Origin: Sciscionella marina DSM 45152
GTDB taxonomy: Bacteria; Actinomycetota; Actinomycetes; Mycobacteriales; Pseudonocardiaceae
NCBI RefSeq assembly: GCF_000379465.1
Contig: NZ_KB905414.1
Span: 371,423-435,422 of the forward strand
DNA length: 64,000 nucleotides
Direction of reading: 5' to 3'
In this document: piece by piece, positions 56,173-62,979 of the stretch
Layout: each line of letters opens with the position of its first letter
Numbering within the stretch: position 1 is the first letter of the stretch
Notes under the pieces: model-generated
Seen by the model: the letters and a program-made list of their open reading frames with translations, nothing else
What the model was told of the DNA's origin: nothing
The model's database searches: none
Program-made: the position numbers and the translations under genes

Positions 56173-57040
56173 TACAGCCACCCTGGCCGAACCGGCGACC
56201 GGCCGCACCCTGCGTGCCGGCGCCACCCGGGCCCCGCTCGGCCGGTTGATCGGCTCCGAACTGCGCTGGATGCTGTTGCGCCGCAGGACCGTGTTCGCGC
56301 TCGCGGGGCTCGCCCTGATCCCCATCATCATCGGGATCGGGCTGTCCGTGGCCACCGGATCCGGCATGCTCGCAGGCGGACTGGACACCCTGCTGCGCGG
56401 CAACGGCCTGGTCCTGCCGATGCTCACCCTCCTGCTGCTCGCCAACCTGTTCCTGCCGTTGATCGCCTCGATGTTCGCGGCGGACGCGATCGCGGGCGAG
56501 TCCGCGAGCGGAACACTGCGCGGGCTGCTCGTCGCCCCGGTCGGGCGGCTGCGCCTGCTCGGCGTCAAGGCCTTCGGAGTCGCGGTCGCATCCCTGGTCG
56601 CGGTGCTCGTCGTCGCGATCACCTCGATCATCATCGGCGAGATCCTGTTCGGTGGCACCGGAATGCTCAGTTTCTCCGGCACCCCGGTCGGACTCGGCGG
56701 CGCACTGGGCCGCATCGGGCTCGCCGTGCTGTGGACCACCGTGCAGCTGTTCGGCATCGGCGCGGTCGCGCTGGCCATCTCCGCGTTCACCGAGCACCCG
56801 CTCGTCGTGATGGCCTCGACCCTGGCCGGCGTGATCGTGTTCAGCGTGCTCAACAACATCTCGCAGCTCTCGGCGATCCATCCGCTGCTGATCACCAACG
56901 GCACCATGAGCGGGGCGATTCCCGGACTGCTCGGCGGTCCGATGGACCTCGGCCCGTACGGCCAGAGCATGCTCGTCGCCGCTTGCTACACGGTCATCGG
57001 GCTCTCGATCACCGCGATCCGCATGGTCAATCCCCGCTGA
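56168..57040 (+). CDS. ABC transporter permease (ABC-2 type)
   Basis: 290 residues, about six helices (TVFALAGLALIPIIIGIGLS, VLPMLTLLLLANLFLPLIAS, GVAVASLVAVLVVAITSIII). FAADAIAGESASGTLRGLLV is the cytoplasmic loop typical of ABC-2 exporters, and LLVAPVGRLRLLGVKAFGV follows. Partner of the upstream ATPase; with the LolA-like protein and the divergent two-component system it forms a probable envelope-stress or export module. A 15-bp hairpin follows. Confidence 0.92.
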   Translation: MSTATLAEPATGRTLRAGATRAPLGRLIGSELRWMLLRRRTVFALAGLALIPIIIGIGLSVATGSGMLAGGLDTLLRGNGLVLPMLTLLLLANLFLPLIASMFAADAIAGESASGTLRGLLVAPVGRLRLLGVKAFGVAVASLVAVLVVAITSIIIGEILFGGTGMLSFSGTPVGLGGALGRIGLAVLWTTVQLFGIGAVALAISAFTEHPLVVMASTLAGVIVFSVLNNISQLSAIHPLLITNGTMSGAIPGLLGGPMDLGPYGQSMLVAACYTVIGLSITAIRMVNPR

Positions 57041-57069
57041 GGTAGTTCTCCTGAGGCGATCCACGACCG

Positions 57070-57118
57070 GGGCCCGGTCGCTCACGAACCGAACCGTCCA
57101 CGCTGAGCGACCGGGCCC
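57070..57118 (+). terminator. Terminator after the ABC permease
   Basis: GGGCCCGGTCGCTCA / TGAGCGACCGGGCCC, a perfect 15-bp stem with a 19-nt loop, 29 bases after the stop; no U-tract. Confidence 0.8.
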
Positions 57119-57180
57119 ATTCCTCCGTTCGCCGGACTGCCGGTTCTCGAGCCCCGTCGTCCATTTCTGCCGAGCAGAGC

Positions 57181-57565
57181 GTGGACGCGTCCGCCGACAG
57201 CGCCCTCTCCGGGAGCGGGTACCGCTGCATCGACCTCGACGACTGCTGGGCCGCGAAGGCGCGAGACCCGGCAGCCGGTGCCCGACCCGAATCGGTTGCC
57301 GCACGGCATCAAGGCGCTCGCCGGGTACGACAACTGCAACAACCCCGGCCGCCCCGCCGAGGCCCGGTCCAAGGCCGTGTGGCGCCACCGCGGACATCTC
57401 CGATGACGGGGATTCCATGACCGGCATCCAGGGGCACAAGGTCCGCGACGGACACCGAGGTGTGGGTGAAGCCGATGTCCGATGGTCCGGTCGCCGCCGC
57501 GTTGTTCGATCGGGGCGCCGGGGCCGTGAAGCTGGCCGGGTCTGGCCAGAACCGCGTTGAGTCGT
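57181..57565 (+). pseudogene. Relic of a GH27 alpha-galactosidase gene
   Basis: Successive fragments in changing frames match GH27 landmarks in order: SGYRCIDLDDCWAAKARD (near the N-terminus, DDCW motif), PVPDPNRLPHGIKALAGY, YDNCNNPGRPAEAR (catalytic-nucleophile KYDNCN region), ADISDDGDSMTG, GIQGHKVRDG and DTEVWVKPMSDGPVAAALFD near the C-terminus. The full family is about 400-600 residues, yet all landmarks fall in 385 bp, so several internal deletions plus frameshifts have occurred. It cannot encode an enzyme. It explains the 537-bp gap between the permease and the dehydratase genes. Confidence 0.8.
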
Positions 57566-57577
57566 CACCATGGCCGT

Positions 57578-57871
57578 ATGACTGCACTACTGAGCGAACA
57601 ACAGATATCGGACGCACTCGGCGAACTCCCCGAATGGCACCGCGAGGGCGAGGCCATCACCCGTTCCGCGAAACTGCCCAGCTTTCCGGAAGCGATCACC
57701 GCCGTGGACCGCATCGCCGAGATCGCCGAGCGCGCCGATCACCATCCCGATATCGACATCCGCTGGCGCACACTCACCTTCACCTGTGCCACCCATTCCG
57801 AAGGCGGAATCACCGAGAAGGACACCCGGCTCGCCACCGAGATCGACAACGTGCTCGCTTCCTTCGGATAG
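57578..57871 (+). CDS. 4a-hydroxytetrahydrobiopterin dehydratase
   Basis: Pterin-4a-carbinolamine dehydratase family, 97 residues. Conserved core IAERADHHPDIDIRWRTLTF followed by TCATHSEGGITEKDTRLATE (His-His-Pro and the His of the active site). Recycles pterin cofactor in organisms with aromatic amino acid hydroxylases; in others the role is unclear and none is seen nearby. The ATG giving MTALLSEQQISDALGELP is chosen over one seven codons earlier because the family N-terminus begins there. Confidence 0.92.
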   Translation: MTALLSEQQISDALGELPEWHREGEAITRSAKLPSFPEAITAVDRIAEIAERADHHPDIDIRWRTLTFTCATHSEGGITEKDTRLATEIDNVLASFG

Positions 57872-57897
57872 TGCCGGTAGAAACCGATCCGGCCGCC

Positions 57898-57952
57898 AGT
57901 AGGTCGACTCGTCTTGCTACACAAGCACGAATCGCCCTCGAGTCGACCTACT
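57898..57952. terminator. Long inverted repeat after the dehydratase gene
   Basis: AGTAGGTCGACTCG / CGAGTCGACCTACT, perfect 14-bp arms around a 27-nt loop, with GGCCG/CGGCC just outside and a short CTTT on the plus side. Probable terminator for the dehydratase gene. Confidence 0.65.
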
Positions 57953-58070
57953 TCCGGCCCTTTGGTAAAGCCCGCATGAAGCGCTGATCACAGGTCCGCG
58001 CGGGACGCTAACGATCGGCCCGCGCGGGGCGATCTCATGGGTGCGCAGAGAAAATTCGGGGAGTGCACCA

Positions 58071-58286
58071 ATGTTGAACATGTCCACCAGCCACGCAGGC
58101 GTCCACAATCATCGGACCGCCACCATCGTCGCCGCGGTCCTCGCCCTGCTCGGGGTCGTGGCCCTGTTCAGCACCGTGCCCGTCGATTTCGCCGTATTCA
58201 TCCTCTTCGCCGCGGGCATCGTGCTCGCCGGTGGAGCCGTGCTGATCTACACCGCCCGCCAGTACCGCCGCTTCGACGACGAGTGA
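58071..58286 (+). CDS. Small membrane protein, two helices
   Basis: 71 residues: polar N-terminus with HAGVHNHRTA, two hydrophobic segments (TIVAAVLALLGVVALFSTV and FAVFILFAAGIVLAGGAVLI), charged tail YTARQYRRFDDE. ATG has GGGGAG seven bases before; a second ATG follows three codons later. No family recognised with confidence. Confidence 0.65.
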   Translation: MLNMSTSHAGVHNHRTATIVAAVLALLGVVALFSTVPVDFAVFILFAAGIVLAGGAVLIYTARQYRRFDDE

Positions 58287-58336
58287 GCCATCCCGGCGCG
58301 CGATGAGTTTTCGGCGCGGCACCGGTCTGGACGGTC

Positions 58337-58954
58337 ATGCCCCCTACGACGACGCACATGACCACCTCGCTCGACGGCTTCGCGGCCGGACCCGAACAGT
58401 CCCGGGACGACCCCCTCGGCCGCGGAGCCATGGCGCTGCACCGGTGGCACCTCGACGGTGAATGGCTCGCCGATAACGAGAGCGACCTTCGCTGGCGCGA
58501 CTGGTTGCTCCGGCCCCGCGGCGCCTACGTGATGGGCCGGAACATGTTCGGGCCCGTGCGCGGCGGCTGGGAGAACGATCCCGAATGGCGCGGCTGGTGG
58601 GGCGAAGAACCGCCGTACCACGCCCCCGTCTTCGTCCTCACCCATCACGAACACGAGCCGATCGAGATGGCGGGCGGAACCACCTTCCACTTCGTCACCG
58701 GAGGCTTCGCCGAAGCGCTGCGACTCGCCCGCCGAGCCGGAGACGGCGACGTCGACATCGCGGGTGGTGCCTCGACCGTGCGTCAGGCACTCGCCTCCGG
58801 CGAACTCGACGAACTCACCCTCGACATCGCCCCCGTCCTGCTCGGTCAGGGTGAACGACTCTTCGACGAAACCACCACCGCGGCCACACTCGAACTCATC
58901 GAGGCCGAACACACCCCGCTGGCCACCCACATCCGCTACCGCGTGCACCACTGA
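58337..58954 (+). CDS. Dihydrofolate reductase-family (RibD C-terminal-like) protein
   Basis: 205 residues with the RibD/DHFR-like reductase fold: THMTTSLDGFAAGPEQS at the start, AYVMGRNMFGPVRGGWEND, PVFVLTHHEHEPIEMAGGTT, and the NADPH-binding GDVDIAGGASTVRQALASGE, ELTLDIAPVLLGQGERLF. A common stand-alone reductase of unknown substrate in actinobacteria. A large hairpin follows its stop. Confidence 0.88.
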   Translation: MPPTTTHMTTSLDGFAAGPEQSRDDPLGRGAMALHRWHLDGEWLADNESDLRWRDWLLRPRGAYVMGRNMFGPVRGGWENDPEWRGWWGEEPPYHAPVFVLTHHEHEPIEMAGGTTFHFVTGGFAEALRLARRAGDGDVDIAGGASTVRQALASGELDELTLDIAPVLLGQGERLFDETTTAATLELIEAEHTPLATHIRYRVHH

Positions 58955-58958
58955 GCCG

Positions 58959-58996
58959 ATCCGGGGCCCGCGCGATTTTCCGCGCGGTGCCCGGAT
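58959..58996 (+). terminator. Hairpin after the DHFR-family gene
   Basis: ATCCGGGGCCCGCGCG / CGCGCGGTGCCCGGAT pair at 14 of 16 positions with an ATTTTC loop; no U-tract. Confidence 0.65.
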
Positions 58997-59017
58997 TCCG
59001 GCTGCTAACTTGGTGCG

Positions 59018-59878
59018 ATGGAGAAGGGGCAACCCAGCAGGACGGCATTGGCGACCGCCTATTGGCGCGCATACCACCAAGTGCTCGATGAGCCGCGTGT
59101 GCTGGAGGACCCACTGGCCCTCCGGATCCTGCGGCTGTCACCGGATGATCCGGCCGAGCGGAACGGCGAGCGCTGGGATCGGTTCGGTGGCACCAGCGGC
59201 AGCCAGCTCGGCAGGCGACTGTTCTTCGCCACCCGCAGCCGCTTCGCCGAGCAGGTGATCGGCGAAGCCGTGCACGGGGGAACCCGGCAGGTGGTGTTCC
59301 TCGGGGCGGGCCTCGACACCTTCGCCTATCGCAACCCGTTCGCGGAACTGCGGGTGTTCGAAGTCGATCATCCCGATACCCAGTCGTGGAAACGACAGCA
59401 GCTCGCCGCAGCGGATATTCCGGTCCCGGACTCGGTGACTTTCGCCCCGGTCGATTTCGAGACCGACTCACTCTCGGACGGTTTGGCGGACGCCGGATTC
59501 AGCCGCGATGAACCCGCCGTCTTCGTGTGGCTCGGGGTCGTCTTCTACCTGACGCAGGACGCGTTCCAGGAGACGCTGCGGTACATCACCGGACAACGGC
59601 GATCCGTACGGCTGGTCCTCGACTACCTGCCCGCCCCGGCCACCGCGGACGAGCAAGCGGCACTGCGGGGCCGGATGGAGCGGCTCATGAGCGCAGGCGA
59701 ACCGTTCCTCAGCATGTTCACGCCCACCGAGATGGACGGGCTGCTCCGGTCGGCGGGATTCACCGCCGTCGAGGATCACGCGGCGGAGTCACTGATCGAG
59801 GGCTACCGCGGCTCGCCCCTGCCCGAAGACGCCGCCCTCCCGAGGCCGGTTTCGCGGGTACTCCAGGCCGGGCGCTGA
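59018..59878 (+). CDS. Class I SAM-dependent methyltransferase (leucine carboxyl methyltransferase-like)
   Basis: 286 residues of the TIGR00027-type family abundant in actinobacteria: TALATAYWRAYHQVLDEPRV, GGTRQVVFLGAGLDTFAYRN (SAM site), VFEVDHPDTQSWKRQQLAAA and AVFVWLGVVFYLTQDAFQET. Substrate unknown; the fold is also used for small O-methylations. The last 76 bases overlap the 3' end of the convergent HelR-like gene. Confidence 0.88.
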   Translation: MEKGQPSRTALATAYWRAYHQVLDEPRVLEDPLALRILRLSPDDPAERNGERWDRFGGTSGSQLGRRLFFATRSRFAEQVIGEAVHGGTRQVVFLGAGLDTFAYRNPFAELRVFEVDHPDTQSWKRQQLAAADIPVPDSVTFAPVDFETDSLSDGLADAGFSRDEPAVFVWLGVVFYLTQDAFQETLRYITGQRRSVRLVLDYLPAPATADEQAALRGRMERLMSAGEPFLSMFTPTEMDGLLRSAGFTAVEDHAAESLIEGYRGSPLPEDAALPRPVSRVLQAGR

Positions 59879-61983
59879 GCCCATCGGTGGCCGTCCAGGG
59901 GCTCCGGAAGCCGATCCGCGTGGATGACGTGCAGCTCGCTGACCGCCCGGGTCAGCGCGACGTAGAGCCGCTGCAGGCCGCGGGCTTCCAACGCGGCGAT
60001 CCGGGCGGGTTCGACGACGAGCACGGTGTCGAACTCGAGCCCCTTGGTGAGGGTCACCGGCGCCAGGGTGAGGCGTTCGGCTTCCAGGCTTGCTTCATCG
60101 GCACCGAGAACGGTGTGTTCGATCCCGTTTCCGGTCAGGGCGCGCTGGAGCTCGGGAACATCCTCGTCCGCGGCGATGAGCCCGACCGATCCCTCCCCGG
60201 CCAAGGCGGCCGCGCAGGTGGCGACCGTGGCCCCGATCGTTTCCCCAGGAGCGGTTTCGGTGATGTGCAAGGCCTCGGCGGACTGGCGAAACGACGCCGG
60301 GCCACGCAGTTCCGGGGCGATGTGCGCAAGCAGCCGGGCGGCGTAGTCGATGACCTGTGCCGGTACCCGGTAGCCACGGGTCAGTTCCTCGATCCGGCCG
60401 TCCGGCCGGTCGAGGTGGGTCAGCACGGTGGTCCAGTCCTCAGCCGCGGACGGGCTGGTGGCCTGGGCCAGATCACCGAGCACGGTGCAGGAACCGGCCA
60501 TGCGGCGCGCGATCGCCCGGATCTGCATCGGGCTGAGATCCTGGGCCTCGTCGACGACGATGTGCCCGAGCCTGTCCGGTGTCTCGATCAGCGCCGCGCA
60601 TTCGTCGAGCAGTGCCAGCTCGAGGCTGGTCCAGGCCATCGCCTTCAGGCTGCGCGGGCGCGGGGTGCGCAGGATGGCCTGCTGTTCCTCGGGGGAAAGG
60701 ATTCCGTCCGCGGCATGCGCCAACCGGGTCCGGTCGGTGAGCAGCTCGAACACGAGGCGGTCCGGACCGGCCATCGGCCACATCTGCCGGACGGCGCGGC
60801 CGATCGCCTTGTTACGGCGCAGCTGGGCCGCGGTGGTCGTGCCGGTTCCCCCGGCCCGCTCGATCTGGCGTAGCACCAGTTGCGCCAGGCGCCGGGCCAG
60901 CAGTTCACGACCGGAGCCGTAGTCGATCTCGCGACCGCGCACGAGGTCGAGTTGTTCGGCCAGTTCTTCCTCGGACAGGCGCCAGGTCCGGTGCCGGTGC
61001 TTGAGTTCCAGCGGCTCCGGCGGCAGTTGGATCCGGGACCACAGGTGCCGCCGGACGACCTCGGCCATCCGGGCATCGCCTTTGATCCGCGCCGCCCGCG
61101 GATCCTCGACGTGTTCGACGGTGTGCCCCGAACCGGTGAGCTCGTCGATCGTGGTCTGCGATACCGCCACCTCGCCAAGGGCGGGCAACACGTGGCGAAT
61201 GTAGGACAGGAAGGAACGGTTGGGCCCGACCACCGCGACCCCGCCGTCGGTGCGCAACCGTTCCCGCTCGGCATAGAGCAGATAGGCGAGGCGATGCAGG
61301 CCCACCGCGGTCTTTCCCGTTCCGGGCGCGCCCTGAATGCACAGGGTGCGCTCCAGCGGGGCGCGCACCAGGCTCATCTGTTCGGGCTGGATCGTGGCCA
61401 CGATGTCGCGCATCGGGCCCTTGCGCGGCCGTTCGATCTCCGCGGCGAGCAGACCGCTGCCGCCGGGTGTGTCCTGGCGATCGATCGGTTCGTCCTCGTA
61501 CGCGGTCAGCACGCCGTGGTGATCGAAGCCATACCGGCGGCGCACCCGGACCCCCATCGGATCCGGGTAGCTGGCTTCATAGAAGGCACGGGCCAGCGGG
61601 GCACGCCAATCGATGACCAAGGGTTCCCCGCGCGCATCCCGGACACCCTGGCGGCCGATATAGACCCGATCGCCTTCCGGCGTGCGAGTATGCGGCCCAC
61701 CCCCGTCCTGCTCATAGATCCGTCCCGGCGGGTAGTCGAGGCGGCCGAAGAACAGCGGGACCTCTTCCAGGTCCGAGAGCTCCTCGACCCGCTGAGTGCG
61801 GAACTGCCGCAACGCGTGGAAGAAATACTTGTTCTCCACGGCGTCCCCCACCTCACCGGCCCCCGTGGCGAGCGCGATGCTGATCTCCGCACGCATGCGG
61901 GCCAGCTCCGCACGGCAAGCGTCCAGGTAATCGCGTTCGGCGCGAATCTCCGGCTCGACAGCGTTCCGGTCGGTCTGGTGCAT
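59803..61983 (-). CDS. HelD/HelR-type UvrD-like ATPase
   Basis: Superfamily 1 ATPase that in relatives binds RNA polymerase, recycles stalled enzyme and, for HelR, displaces rifamycin. Begins MHQTDRNAVEPEIRAERDYL with an antiparallel coiled coil. IDWRAPLARAFYEASYPDPM is a HelD signature; Walker A CIQGAPGTGKTAVGLHRL (about 218-228); IVVDEAQDLSPMQIRAIARR; C-terminal LTKGLEFDTVLVVEP and LYVALTRAVSELHVIH (motif VI). About 726 residues. A GTG six codons upstream is the alternative start. Divergent from a TetR gene across 99 bp with repeats over its promoter. Confidence 0.88.
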   Translation of the reverse strand: MHQTDRNAVEPEIRAERDYLDACRAELARMRAEISIALATGAGEVGDAVENKYFFHALRQFRTQRVEELSDLEEVPLFFGRLDYPPGRIYEQDGGGPHTRTPEGDRVYIGRQGVRDARGEPLVIDWRAPLARAFYEASYPDPMGVRVRRRYGFDHHGVLTAYEDEPIDRQDTPGGSGLLAAEIERPRKGPMRDIVATIQPEQMSLVRAPLERTLCIQGAPGTGKTAVGLHRLAYLLYAERERLRTDGGVAVVGPNRSFLSYIRHVLPALGEVAVSQTTIDELTGSGHTVEHVEDPRAARIKGDARMAEVVRRHLWSRIQLPPEPLELKHRHRTWRLSEEELAEQLDLVRGREIDYGSGRELLARRLAQLVLRQIERAGGTGTTTAAQLRRNKAIGRAVRQMWPMAGPDRLVFELLTDRTRLAHAADGILSPEEQQAILRTPRPRSLKAMAWTSLELALLDECAALIETPDRLGHIVVDEAQDLSPMQIRAIARRMAGSCTVLGDLAQATSPSAAEDWTTVLTHLDRPDGRIEELTRGYRVPAQVIDYAARLLAHIAPELRGPASFRQSAEALHITETAPGETIGATVATCAAALAGEGSVGLIAADEDVPELQRALTGNGIEHTVLGADEASLEAERLTLAPVTLTKGLEFDTVLVVEPARIAALEARGLQRLYVALTRAVSELHVIHADRLPEPLDGHRWAQRPAWSTRETGLGRAASSGRGEPR

Positions 61984-62019
61984 GGTCGTGGCTGGCCTCA
62001 CTCGGCAACACTAAACTTT

Positions 62020-62049
62020 ACTCGGTTAATTTTACAACTCAGTTAATTT
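62020..62049. promoter_or_regulatory. Two direct repeats, probable TetR operator
   Basis: ACTCGGTTAATTT (62020-62032) and ACTCAGTTAATTT (62037-62049), one mismatch, 17 bp apart, AT-rich in GC-rich surroundings. They span the predicted promoter of the HelR-like gene and touch the -35 of the TetR gene. Confidence 0.65.
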
Positions 62050-62058
62050 GCTAACCAA
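62029..62058 (-). promoter_or_regulatory. Predicted promoter of the HelR-like gene
   Basis: Minus strand TTGGTT (62058-62053), 18-bp spacer, TAAAAT (62034-62029). The two repeats lie over the -10 and spacer, where a bound TetR protein would block polymerase. Confidence 0.5.
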
Positions 62059-62076
62059 GACAGCCTTGGCTAGGCT
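62048..62076 (+). promoter_or_regulatory. Predicted promoter of the TetR gene
   Basis: TTGCTA (62048-62053), 17-bp spacer, TAGGCT (62071-62076). Transcription would begin at or next to the ATG, giving a leaderless mRNA, consistent with the absence of a ribosome site. Confidence 0.5.
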
Positions 62077-62082
62077 GCGGTC

Positions 62083-62721
62083 ATGGCCGAGCCAGGACTG
62101 CGGGAACGCAAGAAACGCCGCACCCGTGAGACGATCACCGAGGCGGCCTTCACCCTGTTTCAGGAATCGGGATTCGACAACGTCTCCGTCGTCGACATCG
62201 CCACCGCGGCCGAGGTGTCCAAACCCACCCTGTTCGCCTACTTCCCCACCAAAGAAGACCTCATCCTGCGCCGCTTCCTCGACGACGACAGCGGGCCCGC
62301 GATCATCGTCCGGAACCGCACGGCAGACACATCCGCGCTGCGGGCCCTACGACAGGACTTTCTCGAACGGCTCGCCCACCGGGACACCCTCACCGGCCTC
62401 GACGACAGCGCGCTCGCCATCACCTTCCACGAGCTGCTGTACTCCACGCCGACCCTGATGGCCCGGCTCACCGGTTACATGCTCGACCAAGAACGAAAAC
62501 TCGCCGAAGAATTGTGCGCCACCGGTGGGGTGAGCGAGAAACTCACCGCGCGGATCCTGGCCGCACAGATCTTCGGTATCCAGCGCATCCTCTCCACGCA
62601 CAACGCCGAGGAAATACGCTCCGGCCGCCGCGCCGAGGACATCCACCCCGCCGCGATCGCCCAGACCGAGGCCGCCTACGACAGGCTGGAACGCGGCTGT
62701 TTCGGTGACGCGGCCGGGTAG
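62083..62721 (+). CDS. TetR-family transcriptional regulator
   Basis: 212 residues: HTH RETITEAAFTLFQESGFDNV, VVDIATAAEVSKPTLFAYFP, TKEDLILRRF; helical ligand domain with SALAITFHELLYSTPTLMAR. Close to MftR/actinobacterial TetR types but no ligand can be named. Divergent from the HelR-like gene with shared operator repeats, so it probably represses both. Confidence 0.9.
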   Translation: MAEPGLRERKKRRTRETITEAAFTLFQESGFDNVSVVDIATAAEVSKPTLFAYFPTKEDLILRRFLDDDSGPAIIVRNRTADTSALRALRQDFLERLAHRDTLTGLDDSALAITFHELLYSTPTLMARLTGYMLDQERKLAEELCATGGVSEKLTARILAAQIFGIQRILSTHNAEEIRSGRRAEDIHPAAIAQTEAAYDRLERGCFGDAAG

Positions 62722-62979
62722 CCAGCGCTCAGGCTTTGCATTCCAGCAAAGAGAGAAAAGTTTCTGTAAACAAAACCTTGCGATCTCCAGATTTACAAGG
62801 ACGACGATAGTCAATCCTATAAAGAAACTTATACGCGCATGCGCCACAGATCCGCTATTCACCAATACTGCACTCATCAAGACAACGCTCATGCGAATAG
62901 CATGTCGCATAATTACCCGAATTTCAATCTAGCCGAAATAAGCACAGATCCCAGTGGGTGCCACTATGCTAATGACGCC
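62722..62979. other. Low-GC intergenic stretch
   Basis: About 260 bp with markedly lower GC than the rest of the window (AAAGAGAAAAGTTTCTGTAA, CCTATAAAGAAACTTATAC). No convincing gene, hairpin or repeat seen; it marks the start of an atypical segment that runs through the DUF5677-like gene. Confidence 0.6.

Noticed and set aside
57181-57420. A 79-codon frame starting GTG as a small gene
   Set aside because: Its start matches GH27 but the rest leaves the family frame; better explained as part of the pseudogene.
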